From Novosphingobium sp. (GTDB lineage: Bacteria; Pseudomonadota; Alphaproteobacteria; Sphingomonadales; Sphingomonadaceae), in the NCBI GenBank assembly GCA_020853995.1, contig JADYXV010000379.1:1-16721 (forward strand): 16,721 bases of DNA, read 5' to 3'. The first letter of the stretch is position 1. Each line of letters opens with the position of its first letter. Positions 8,901 to 16,705 of the stretch are shown one piece after another. Below the pieces are notes generated by a model. It saw nothing but the letters and a program-made list of their open reading frames with translations, did no database searches and had not been told where the DNA came from. The position numbers were made by a program, and so were the translations under genes.

Positions 8901-10582
8901 TGCGAACGACCTCCATCATTTGCGCGCAACCGGTTATCCCCGTCCAGCGCATGTGTTTCATCAACTTGCTGCGCGCCTTCTTCCTGAGCCGCCTGCAGTC
9001 GCTGCCGCAGAACCGCCAGTTCAAGCCGCGCGCCATACAAGCTTGCGGCGGGTGAACTCGCACCGTCATCCTGCCCCGCCAGTTCTTCAATACTGCCAAG
9101 CCGCCGCGAAAGCTCGGCCAGAATGGTGCTGTTAGCCTCGGTCGTCCCGGTCAATTGCGCCAGATGGCGGGCATTGACCACGCGGTCCTGCCCCAGCTTT
9201 TCAACGCTCTGGCCAAGCGCGGCATCCACCTTTTCGACCAAGCGGCGCTGCGCTTTGTGCATCTGGCGGATGTCACGCAACAGGTCGCGCCGCGCTTTGG
9301 CAACGGCACGGTCATCGCCGATCCGCAAAATCCAGCGCGTGAACGATCCGAGCAGCCCGGTCCGCGCATTTGCGCTCAATTCACGGCTGTTGTTAGCCAG
9401 ACCAATCTCAAGCAATTGTTCGTTAAGCGTGCCGATCCGTTCAAGCTGGCTGTGCAAGCGTTCAGGATCAAACGCCTGCGCAGGTACGTGCTGGCTGCGG
9501 ATCACTGCAAGTGTTTCGCGGATGAAACGCCGGTCTTCGGCGGCCTGATCATGCAGCCCCTGAAATTGCTGCACCAAAGCAGTCTGGTTGCGCGCAAGAT
9601 CTGCCACGCAGTCCGTTATCGGCCTCAGTAAAGGCTCGGGGTCATATATCCGGGCAAGCGAACCGTTCAGCACCTGAATTGATTGGGCAAGGCCCATCAC
9701 CGCGCGATTGGTTTCCTGACCCACCATCGCGGTATCCAGGATGGTTTCGCGCAAATCACGCAACTGGCGCCCGCCAAGCTCAAGCGCACGCACAACGCCC
9801 GCAGTAGAACCGCCGCCCTGCCCTTGTCCCGTCGCTTCCGAAGCGGTCGTCTCCAAAGACGAAACGTTGGATAGCCAATGCTCGAATTCGTTGCGCACGA
9901 CTTTCATCGAACCGGTCATGAACCGTTCGAGTGCGCCCAGAACCATTGATGTCAAAAGACCGAACAACGAAGACGAGAAGCCGACAGACATGCCGTTCAA
10001 CGGCGCCTTCATGCCTTCGATCATCTTGCCGAAGCTGTCAGCTCCGCCGTTCAAATCCATCGAGCCAATAAGTTCGCTGACCGAACTCACCGTCTTCATC
10101 AGGCCCATGAACGCGCCGAGCAGGCCCAAAAACACCATCAGGCCCGAGAAGTACATCAAGGTCGATTTACGGTCGTTGATGCGCATATCAACGTCGTGCA
10201 GGATAAGCTGGGCTGACGCGTCCGAGATCTTGAGCGTTTCCTGCTTGCCCATTTCTTCGGCAATCATGCGATAGCCCTGGCCAAGCAGCGAGGGCTCCTT
10301 GAACACGATCGCCGGGGTCTTGTACGGATCTTCGGGGCGCTGTTCCTGCGATCCGTAATCGATCTTCAGCGCCTTCATGGCGAGAATCTCGTTCTTGAGG
10401 CCAAGAACGTGCTTGAAGGCAATCCCTGCCGCAACACCGAAAAGGCCGAAAATCGAAAGGTTCAGGGCAGCCTTTGCCATGATGCCTTCGATCACGAAGT
10501 CACGGGCATAGATGCCAATGCCGACCAAACCGACCATGATCGCAATCATTTTCAGAAGGTCAGAACGTATCTTTTTTTCCAT
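8897..10582 (-). CDS. MotA/TolQ/ExbB-family proton-channel subunit with long cytoplasmic tail
   Basis: This 561-residue protein has four predicted membrane segments: about 12-34, 39-60, 142-165 and 196-221. Segment 3 carries GLLGAFMGLMKTV, the typical family pore motif, and segment 4 has the small-residue-rich GMSVGFSSSLFGLL. The loop between segments 2 and 3 is cytoplasmic, as in MotA. After residue 222 comes a tail of about 340 residues, rich in Leu, Gln, Glu and Arg, which looks helical and partly coiled-coil. MotA, TolQ and ExbB have no such tail. Family members form a pentamer around two single-pass partners and use the proton gradient. The MotB-like partner is 31 bases upstream and the PilZ gene overlaps its 3' end. 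Salmonella SiiB, beside a T1SS for a giant adhesin, is the closest functional analogue I know; the tail also recalls ZorA of Zorya defence, but the other Zorya genes are absent. A GGGAAAG ribosome site precedes the ATG. Confidence 0.85.
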   Translation of the reverse strand: MEKKIRSDLLKMIAIMVGLVGIGIYARDFVIEGIMAKAALNLSIFGLFGVAAGIAFKHVLGLKNEILAMKALKIDYGSQEQRPEDPYKTPAIVFKEPSLLGQGYRMIAEEMGKQETLKISDASAQLILHDVDMRINDRKSTLMYFSGLMVFLGLLGAFMGLMKTVSSVSELIGSMDLNGGADSFGKMIEGMKAPLNGMSVGFSSSLFGLLTSMVLGALERFMTGSMKVVRNEFEHWLSNVSSLETTASEATGQGQGGGSTAGVVRALELGGRQLRDLRETILDTAMVGQETNRAVMGLAQSIQVLNGSLARIYDPEPLLRPITDCVADLARNQTALVQQFQGLHDQAAEDRRFIRETLAVIRSQHVPAQAFDPERLHSQLERIGTLNEQLLEIGLANNSRELSANARTGLLGSFTRWILRIGDDRAVAKARRDLLRDIRQMHKAQRRLVEKVDAALGQSVEKLGQDRVVNARHLAQLTGTTEANSTILAELSRRLGSIEELAGQDDGASSPAASLYGARLELAVLRQRLQAAQEEGAQQVDETHALDGDNRLRANDGGRSQ

Positions 10583-10613
10583 GACTTGAAGCTTTCCCGG
10601 TTCCTGCTGCAGT

Positions 10614-11345
10614 TCAGGGCTTGATGACGACGCGAACAGTATGGCCTTCCTTAGACCGCAAATCGGTCACACGTACCTGAGTGGCGATGTTGGAAGGTTT
10701 GACACCTGCCTTCACCAGCAAGTTGCGTGTGACAGCAGCACGATAGAACCCGATCCGCTGCGCTTCTGACAGTGAAGCGTCCTGTGGCGTCAGCGCCCAG
10801 ATTTCGAACTTCATCCCGTCGTTGGCATGTTTTTCGACGAACTTGACAATCGCTTCCGTATTATCGCCGCTGTACCTGATTGCCGTAGGTTCAAAGTCGA
10901 TCTGCAAAAGCGTATCGGCTGTCTTCACCTCGACACCGGTTGTGGCGTTGGACTGCTCCATAGCCTTCACCTTGACCTTCAACAGGTCCGGGCTTTCGCG
11001 CGTCCTGATGGTCAGTTCGTCACGCCCTGTTACCGGGTTCTGCGTGCGCAAAACATCGCCAAGTTCCGCCACAGAAGTGCCCTTTTCGGCATCGATTTGC
11101 GTTCCTTGAGCCTTCTGCTGCGCGCTCGCAGCACTTTGATCGCTTGAAGCGCCCTTGGCTTTGCCACTGGCAGCCAGTTCGGCTGCCATGCTGTTCTTCA
11201 ACTGCGCGACCACGCGTTGCGAAAGCACCATCACGGCCGCGCTCATGATCACGAGCAGGAACGTGACGACCATGATCACCGTCGTGAGCACGTCCACGAA
11301 CGCTGGCCAATGGTTGACTTCCCCATCTGATGATCCGCCTGCCAC
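10614..11345 (-). CDS. MotB/OmpA-like single-pass stator protein, partner of the MotA-like channel
   Basis: This 243-residue protein has a short cytoplasmic N-terminus, one membrane helix (about 18-40) and a periplasmic domain. Asp18 lies at the start of the helix in WPAFVDVLTTVIMVV, where MotB, ExbD and SiiA keep their proton-accepting Asp. A Ser/Ala/Gln-rich linker (about 55-85) follows, then a C-terminal region of OmpA type (about 145-243). LSEAQRIGFYRAAVTRNLL resembles the OmpA peptidoglycan-binding helix, but the usual TDxxG part is replaced by LTPQDAS, so peptidoglycan binding is uncertain. Start is a GTG with AGGGA eight bases upstream. It lies between the ABC gene (46-base gap) and the MotA-like gene (31-base gap), and all read the same way, consistent with one operon. 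It should anchor and gate the proton channel in the envelope. Confidence 0.85.
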   Translation of the reverse strand: MAGGSSDGEVNHWPAFVDVLTTVIMVVTFLLVIMSAAVMVLSQRVVAQLKNSMAAELAASGKAKGASSDQSAASAQQKAQGTQIDAEKGTSVAELGDVLRTQNPVTGRDELTIRTRESPDLLKVKVKAMEQSNATTGVEVKTADTLLQIDFEPTAIRYSGDNTEAIVKFVEKHANDGMKFEIWALTPQDASLSEAQRIGFYRAAVTRNLLVKAGVKPSNIATQVRVTDLRSKEGHTVRVVIKP

Positions 11346-11391
11346 TAGGTTTTCCCTGCTGATTTAGCGAATTGGATGTGCCGCTTCTGTT

Positions 11392-13617
11392 TCATGCGGC
11401 CCTCGGCATGGGGCGGGATTGCAGTTTGGCGATGACTTCTGCCTTGGGCGCGTCCGCTATGATCTTGCCGTTATCCAGCCAGATTACCCGGTCCACGATA
11501 TCCAGCAGTGCGATGCGATGTGTTGCGATAATGAGGGTCTTGTCCTGGGTTGCTTGCTGCAAACCGGCCATGACCGTCTTTTCGCTGCCTACGTCCATCG
11601 CTTCGGTCGGTTCATCAAGCAACAGAACTGCAGGATCGCGCACAAGCGCGCGAGCCAGCAAAATGCTCTTTCGTTGCCCGCCCGACAGGTTCTTCCCGCC
11701 CGGCCCCAGTTTGCGGTTGTAGCCTTCAACACTGCGCTCGACAAAGCTGTCGAGATTGGCAGCGCGTACTGCTTTGGTCACGATATCTGCCGACGGCTCA
11801 TTAAGGCCGAGGAGAATGTTGTCCCAGATACTGGTGTCGAACAATTGCGCATCCTGGCTGCACAGCACAACCTGTTGCCGAATTTGCGCCACCGAATAAT
11901 GTGCTGCGCTGTAACCATCGAGAAGATACTGGCCCGAGCGAGGCTCAAGCATTCCGGCAAGCACCTGAAGCAATGTCGATTTGCCAGAGCCAGAGCGACC
12001 GATCAGCGCAATCTTCTCGCCAGGCTTTATCGTCAAAGATACATCCTGCAGCGCAAATGCGGCGCTGTCTTCATGCTTGTAACTGACGGACGAAAAGCTG
12101 AATTCACCCTTGATTGCCTGTTGGCGGACACCGGGATCAGGAATTTCACGTTCGGATTCCAGTTCCAGAAGATCGGCAAGGCCCGCCAACTGGGTACGTG
12201 CCTGCTGGGCCTTGGACAGCAAGGATACGGCCGTCGTGACCGGGGCCATCGCGCGGCTCGTCAGCATGCTGACTGCAATCAATGCGCCCGTTGTCATGAC
12301 GCCAGCCTTGATCTGGAATACGCTGATGATGACAACCAGAACCGTCACCAGTTGCACCAGCAAAGATGCCATCGACTGGGGCAGATCATTCCATTTGCGC
12401 GCCGACTTTGCCGTGACGCCGATGTGATCCGAAACCTTGTCCCAGCGCCCCAGGAAATGCCCTTCGGCCATGTTCGCTTTGATCGTTTCAATTCCGCCCG
12501 CTGCATCAACAACCAGATTGTTGCGTGCATGCATAAGCTTGGAACAACGCGTGGCCGACAGGCGTGCAGCAAAACTGGCCACCATGCCAACGGCCAGCAG
12601 GCAGGCAGCGCCGATCACCGGAGCAAACGCAGTGTACCCGCCGATCAAGGCGATAAGCGCGACAAACGCCAGAAAAAATGGAATGTCGATCAGGAAAGTG
12701 ACGATCAGTTGGGGTACGAAAAGCGCGATGGAATCAACATCGCGCAACGCATTCATCATCGACCCGACACCGGGATTCTTTCGGCCCAGTCGCGCGCTCA
12801 TAAAGCTGTTCATGGCACGGTTCTGCACGACTTGTGCGACACGCACGCCAACCGCATCAACAAAGCTTGTACGGATCTGACGGAAGGCAAATTCAAAGAT
12901 TAACGCCAGAACGACACCGGCAGACAGCGCCCACAACGATTCAATCGCCAGATTGGGCACAACCTTGTCGTAAATCGCCCGCATGTACAAAGGCAGCGCA
13001 AGGCCACATAAGTTAAGCAGGGCCGCAGTCATGACCATCTGCACAAGCCGGCGGCGCTCCGACATGAACACGCCCAGCATCCACAGCCGGGGATTTTTGC
13101 GAACGAAGGCTCGCTCGTCTTCAAAGTCCAAGCCGTTTTGCGGATCACCGTGGCCGCAGGCCAAAAGCGTCACATCTCCCAGAACGCTCAAGTCACTTCG
13201 CAGGACCTCGCGTTCACCATCACCATCAATAATCGTGAAAGTGGTGCGGCTTGGCGCACCAGTAACAATAACAGCACCTTCGCCACCAGCCATCGCCAGC
13301 AATGGCAGATCTTCAATGCCGATATCACCCAGAGCCGCGCCAAAATCGCGGGTCTGAATACCGATCCGGCCCAAAGCAATGGGCACATAACGCGGGTCGA
13401 AGAAACCCTCTTTTACCGGCAGGGCAGCCGTTAACATTTCGGCGCTCGCCGAATATCCGCAATGAGTTGCAAGGCGTTCCAGGGCAGCCATTACCGTCAG
13501 CGGGTTGAGGAATTGCCGTTCTTGAGTCGGCTGGTCGTACCGCGGCGTCTTGCCGGTAAGGAACAAGAACGCGCGGTCCAGCAGACTCATTTGAACTCTG
13601 GCAGCCGGTGTTTGCAT
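11392..13617 (-). CDS. Type I secretion ABC transporter (permease-ATPase, HlyB/LapB type)
   Basis: This 741-residue protein has three parts. Residues about 35-150 form a C39-peptidase-like domain that lacks the catalytic Cys (NPLTVMAALERLA at the expected site). Such inactive domains in HlyB-type exporters bind the RTX substrate and do not cleave it. A six-helix permease follows (about 190-460), then the ATPase: Walker A GRSGSGKST (540-548), Q-loop Gln588, signature LSGGQ (644-648), Walker B VLLLDEP (664-670) and H-loop His700. It works as a dimer in the inner membrane, with HlyD and TolC, and drives export of an unfolded RTX substrate. It reads away from the HlyD gene across a divergent region and probably heads the operon with the stator-like genes. 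The start could also be the ATG at 13590, since no strong ribosome site precedes either; the C39-like domain begins after both. Confidence 0.94.
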   Translation of the reverse strand: MQTPAARVQMSLLDRAFLFLTGKTPRYDQPTQERQFLNPLTVMAALERLATHCGYSASAEMLTAALPVKEGFFDPRYVPIALGRIGIQTRDFGAALGDIGIEDLPLLAMAGGEGAVIVTGAPSRTTFTIIDGDGEREVLRSDLSVLGDVTLLACGHGDPQNGLDFEDERAFVRKNPRLWMLGVFMSERRRLVQMVMTAALLNLCGLALPLYMRAIYDKVVPNLAIESLWALSAGVVLALIFEFAFRQIRTSFVDAVGVRVAQVVQNRAMNSFMSARLGRKNPGVGSMMNALRDVDSIALFVPQLIVTFLIDIPFFLAFVALIALIGGYTAFAPVIGAACLLAVGMVASFAARLSATRCSKLMHARNNLVVDAAGGIETIKANMAEGHFLGRWDKVSDHIGVTAKSARKWNDLPQSMASLLVQLVTVLVVIISVFQIKAGVMTTGALIAVSMLTSRAMAPVTTAVSLLSKAQQARTQLAGLADLLELESEREIPDPGVRQQAIKGEFSFSSVSYKHEDSAAFALQDVSLTIKPGEKIALIGRSGSGKSTLLQVLAGMLEPRSGQYLLDGYSAAHYSVAQIRQQVVLCSQDAQLFDTSIWDNILLGLNEPSADIVTKAVRAANLDSFVERSVEGYNRKLGPGGKNLSGGQRKSILLARALVRDPAVLLLDEPTEAMDVGSEKTVMAGLQQATQDKTLIIATHRIALLDIVDRVIWLDNGKIIADAPKAEVIAKLQSRPMPRAA

Positions 13618-13782
13618 GTGTGGTGGAGCCCCAATTTCCTTGTCAGGGAATTAACCAAACAAAGGTAAATTGGGGTTCACGGGGTAATACGCAGATTCCC
13701 ATACGCCGGGGTTTTCAGCCTTTAAGCATAAACAGGCGTACTTGCTCTCGATCACACGCTCGATCACACGAGGGCCACGTTA
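13618..13782. promoter_or_regulatory. Divergent intergenic region between ABC and HlyD genes
   Basis: The region must serve both transcription units. It contains a perfect 9-bp inverted repeat ccccaattt (13629-13637) and aaattgggg (13667-13675) with a 29-base spacer, a candidate dimeric-regulator or looping site next to the ABC start. It also contains a perfect tandem 12-mer ctcgatcacacg (13747-13758, 13759-13770) that ends where the HlyD ribosome site begins. I find no clear -35/-10 pair on either strand, so promoter positions are not assigned. Confidence 0.5.
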
Positions 13783-15189
13783 ATGACGTTAGTAGGAATC
13801 CGGGACCGCATTATCCAGAAGATGGGCGGCGCCTTCCTGTACGAGAACGTCTCGAGCCGCGAACTGGCCAATGCCTTTTCCGGCAAGGTCATGGGGATCA
13901 GCGATCAGGAGACAACGCTGAAGCCATGGAGTGGGCGCATCAAAACGCGCGGCACAAGCAGGCTTCTCGTGGTGTTGGGCGTTATGATCGTCAGCTTCCT
14001 GAGCTGGGCCAGCGTGTTTGAAATTGAAAAAGTCACCCGTGGATCCGGCCGTGTTTTGCCTTCGGTACAAAATCAGGTCATCCAGCACCTTGAGGGCGGG
14101 ATTGTGCAGCAGATTTTGGTGCAAGAAGGCCAGCGCGTTGAAAAAGGCCAGATCCTGATGCTGGTGAAAAACCAGATTACGGCATCCGATCTGGAAAATG
14201 CGCGAATTGATGTGACGGCCAAAAAAATCATGCTGGCACGCATGGACGCCGAAGTTGGCGGAGCGCGCTATTTCGTGACACCGCCGGCGCTTGCCGCGCT
14301 TGCCCCTGAAATTGCGCGATCAGAAGAAGCCTTGTTTGCCTCGCGCATCCAGCAACGCGGATCAGTTGACGGAATCGCAAACGGCGAAGCCAATGCCAAG
14401 CGGGCACAACTTGCCTCCTTGAACGCACGACTGGCCAATTTGCGCAGCGAAGAAGCTCTGCTGATGGTCCAGTTGGGTAAGCTTGAAAGGGCCTATCAAG
14501 CCGAAGCCATTTCAGAACGGGATGTTCTGGAAAAGCGCTCGGCCTTGCTTTCGCTGCGAACACGCATTGCCGATGTGCAAAACCAGATTCCTGAAACGCG
14601 CGCGCAGATTTCATCGGCGTCCGCCCGCCAAGGCGAGGTTTGGACCCGTATGGTTCAGGAGACCGAAGAACAGGCGTCCCGTCTCAGGCTGGAATTGGCG
14701 AAAGCTGACGAGGCCATGCTGGCCTTTCAGGACAAGGCACAGCGCGAGGAAATTCGTGCGCCTATGGACGGCGTCGTCAACAAGCTTTTCATACAGACCG
14801 TTGGCGGCGTGATCCGCGGCGGAGAGCCGCTGGCAGAGATCGTGCCGGTGGACAAGATCATCATGATCGAAGCGCGCATTGCCCCCAAAGACCGTGGCGA
14901 AGTATGGGAAAAGTTGCCAGCATCCATCAAGATTTCAGCTTATGATTCCGCAGTCTACGGCAGCCTGACCGGGCAAGTCTACGATGTATCCCCGGACGTT
15001 TTGCAAGATCCGCGTGGCGAACCATATTATCGGGCGCGTCTGCGCGCCGATGCCACGAACTTTGGCAATGGTCGTCCTGTGCTGCCCGGCATGACTGCCG
15101 AGGTCAACATTCTGTCCGGCAAGCAAACAATCCTCGACTATATCCTCGGGCCACTGATCCGCATCAAGAACTCTGCTTTGCGCGAATGA
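13783..15189 (+). CDS. HlyD-family membrane fusion protein of the type I secretion system
   Basis: This 468-residue protein has a cytoplasmic N-terminus of about 58 residues and one membrane anchor (about 60-78). The first half of the lipoyl domain includes VIQHLEGGIVQQILVQEGQ (99-117). A long coiled-coil hairpin runs from about 135 to 320. The second lipoyl half has IRAPMDGVVNKLF, and the beta-barrel end has GMTAEVNILSGKQT, which is the HlyD-type C-terminal signature. HlyD proteins form a hexameric periplasmic tube that links the ABC transporter to TolC; the N-terminus takes part in substrate recognition. The start is supported by GAGGG about eight bases upstream. It is the only core T1SS component transcribed on the plus strand, divergent from the ABC gene, so the regulator of this intergenic region probably controls both. 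Confidence 0.94.
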   Translation: MTLVGIRDRIIQKMGGAFLYENVSSRELANAFSGKVMGISDQETTLKPWSGRIKTRGTSRLLVVLGVMIVSFLSWASVFEIEKVTRGSGRVLPSVQNQVIQHLEGGIVQQILVQEGQRVEKGQILMLVKNQITASDLENARIDVTAKKIMLARMDAEVGGARYFVTPPALAALAPEIARSEEALFASRIQQRGSVDGIANGEANAKRAQLASLNARLANLRSEEALLMVQLGKLERAYQAEAISERDVLEKRSALLSLRTRIADVQNQIPETRAQISSASARQGEVWTRMVQETEEQASRLRLELAKADEAMLAFQDKAQREEIRAPMDGVVNKLFIQTVGGVIRGGEPLAEIVPVDKIIMIEARIAPKDRGEVWEKLPASIKISAYDSAVYGSLTGQVYDVSPDVLQDPRGEPYYRARLRADATNFGNGRPVLPGMTAEVNILSGKQTILDYILGPLIRIKNSALRE

Positions 15190-15277
15190 CAACTTCTAAA
15201 AGCCTTTCAAGGCGCGAAATTTGAAGAGCGCGGTTTTGAGTATGACAGTCTGCACGAAGTTCGCGTAGCACTTGTTC

Positions 15278-16237
15278 ATGAACCAAGCGGATTCGGCGAG
15301 CGGCAAATCAAAATCGGCGATCCTGCGCTGGGCTTCGGGGTTGACCATCATAGCGCTCGCAGCTCTGTCTGCCTGGCTCTATTCGCCTGACAAGCCTCGC
15401 GATCTACTCGAAACGCCTTATCCCGGCGAATACCGCATCATTGAAAGTGTGCGTCTCAGGCTGCGTGATACAGGTCCACGCAATGCCCCTGCCATCGTCC
15501 TTCTGCATGGTTTTGGATCAAGCCTTGACACATGGGAGCCATGGGCAAAGGCTCTGTCCGCGCGTTACCGGGTGATCCGCTTTGACTTGCCCGGCTTCGG
15601 CATGACCGGCCCTGATCCGAAAAACGACTATAGCGACGAACGCGCGGTCCGGATAATCGCAGGATTGCTGGATCAGCTTGGCATAAAGCGCGCCCATATC
15701 ATCGGCAATTCATTGGGCGGGCGCATTGCGTGGACTTTTGCCGCGTCCCAGCCAGAACGGACCGCGCGATTGGTCCTGATCTCACCCGATGGCTTTGCAA
15801 GCCCCGGATTTGAATATGGCAAAGCGCCTGAAATCCCGCTCATCATGCAGGCGCTACCGTATGTTACACCGCGCAGCATGCTGAAAGCCAATCTGGCTGC
15901 TGCTTATGCCCGGCCGGAAAAATTAAGCGAGGCAACTCTGGGCCGCTATCACGATATGATGCTGGCGCCGGGCGTCCGGCGCGCAATTCTTGCGCGGATG
16001 AAGCAGACAGTTTTGCGCGACCCAAAGCCTACGTTGGCCCGGATAACAGCACCAACGCTTTTGCTATGGGGTGACAAGGACGGTATGATCCCTGTCTCCA
16101 ATGCCGCCGATTATCTGGCGCAAATCCCCGGCGCGACGCTCGTCCATCTGCCAGGTCTTGGCCATGTGCCGTTCGAGGAAGATCCGGCAAAGTCTCTGCA
16201 ACCGGTCCAGACATTTCTGGCGCAAGAGACACCGTAA
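15278..16237 (+). CDS. Membrane-anchored alpha/beta-hydrolase fold enzyme
   Basis: This 319-residue protein, counted from the ATG at 15278, could also start at TTG 15272, two residues longer. A hydrophobic segment (about 18-36) after a short basic N-terminus is a signal anchor or an uncleaved signal, placing the enzyme in the periplasm. The fold is the common AB-hydrolase-1 type: oxyanion loop LLHGFGSS (75-82), nucleophile elbow GNSLGG with Ser145, acid Asp268 in WGDKD and His296 in GLGHVPFEEDP. The triad is complete, so it should be an active esterase, lipase or related hydrolase; the substrate cannot be told. It follows the HlyD gene by about 88 bases on the same strand and may be cotranscribed. 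A role in the secretion system is possible but not shown; such genes are common elsewhere in sphingomonads. Confidence 0.87.
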   Translation: MNQADSASGKSKSAILRWASGLTIIALAALSAWLYSPDKPRDLLETPYPGEYRIIESVRLRLRDTGPRNAPAIVLLHGFGSSLDTWEPWAKALSARYRVIRFDLPGFGMTGPDPKNDYSDERAVRIIAGLLDQLGIKRAHIIGNSLGGRIAWTFAASQPERTARLVLISPDGFASPGFEYGKAPEIPLIMQALPYVTPRSMLKANLAAAYARPEKLSEATLGRYHDMMLAPGVRRAILARMKQTVLRDPKPTLARITAPTLLLWGDKDGMIPVSNAADYLAQIPGATLVHLPGLGHVPFEEDPAKSLQPVQTFLAQETP

Positions 16238-16279
16238 CACTCCTGACGCCATAAACCGTATCGAACACCAACCGGACGA

Positions 16280-16596
16280 TTACTTCGTCGTAGCACCTGT
16301 TCCGGCTTGCCGAAAAACGTTCTGCAATTCCTGTACAGAAGCATTACCGATTGCGCCGGCATTCACCTCGTCGGGTGACCAATGCCAAGAATGCGCAGGA
16401 TCATGCAACATGGCCCAGTCCGGGAACATCCGATCGTCAACTTCGGCACGGTTCAATAGCGTTACGTCCATGTGCCGGTTATCGGCGAGGATGCCTTCGT
16501 ACAACTTCCCGATTGCATCGGCAGGCCCTTCCAACAACTGCAAGTAGATGTCTTGCCGGCAGATCAACGCACCGGTTATGCCGTGTTGCGGATTAT
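16280..16596 (-). pseudogene. BLUF blue-light sensor domain gene, 5'-truncated
   Basis: The reading frame encodes most of a BLUF domain: NNPQHGITGALI, then IYLQLLEGP, an acidic-then-basic ADNRH, and FPDWAM. These hold the equivalents of the flavin-contacting Asn, the key Gln (LQLLEG) and the Trp/Met near the chromophore. BLUF domains normally have about 30-35 more residues before NN, with the first strand and the essential Tyr. Here the frame can be read back only to an ATG at 16624, directly preceded by an in-frame TGA, and those nine codons fall in a sequence that looks like an insertion-element end. The gene is therefore probably cut at about 16596 and its product, if made, should not be photoactive. 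Its stop codon faces the hydrolase gene, with 42 bases between. Confidence 0.7.
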
Positions 16597-16602
16597 TGAG
16601 AA

Positions 16603-16662
16603 CACCGGCAATAAAAGGGGCCATTCATCGGACGGTAGCACCGGATTAAAAAGGGGCCACTC
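16603..16662 (+). repeat. Two direct copies of an IS-end motif
   Basis: Copies at 16603-16626 and 16639-16662 share the start caccgg and the core aaaaggggcca. They match at 19 of 24 positions and are offset by 36 bp. They probably are transposase-binding repeats of the insertion element. Confidence 0.6.
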
Positions 16663-16705
16663 CTGCTAGACCTTCGCCTTTGCGCGGAGGCGGAGGGTGA
16701 AGAGA

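Noticed and set aside
8547..11345. Zorya-type phage defence (ZorA/ZorB)
   Set aside because: The MotA-like protein with long tail and the MotB-like protein recall ZorA/ZorB, but ZorC, ZorD or ZorE are absent and the genes are embedded in a T1SS cluster with a PilZ gene.
8897..11345. Flagellar stator or Tol-Pal/ExbBD genes
   Set aside because: No flagellar, tolA/tolB/pal or tonB genes are adjacent, the MotA-like tail is far longer than in those families, and the neighbours are secretion genes.
11419..12903. Plus-strand open frame of 494 codons opposite the ABC transporter
   Set aside because: It lies entirely inside a gene with all ABC motifs, has unlikely composition (many Arg, Gln, Cys, His) and no recognisable domain.
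11392..13617. Peptidase-containing bacteriocin exporter
   Set aside because: The N-terminal domain resembles peptidase C39 but the catalytic Cys is missing, and the substrate nearby is RTX and not a double-glycine leader peptide.
15202..15213. Terminator after the HlyD gene
   Set aside because: Only a 5-bp stem (gcctt/aaggc) with a 2-base loop and no T-run follows the HlyD stop.
16275..16289. Bidirectional terminator between hydrolase and BLUF genes
   Set aside because: A 5-bp inverted repeat gacga/tcgtc spans the BLUF stop codon but it is too short and lacks a T-run on either strand.
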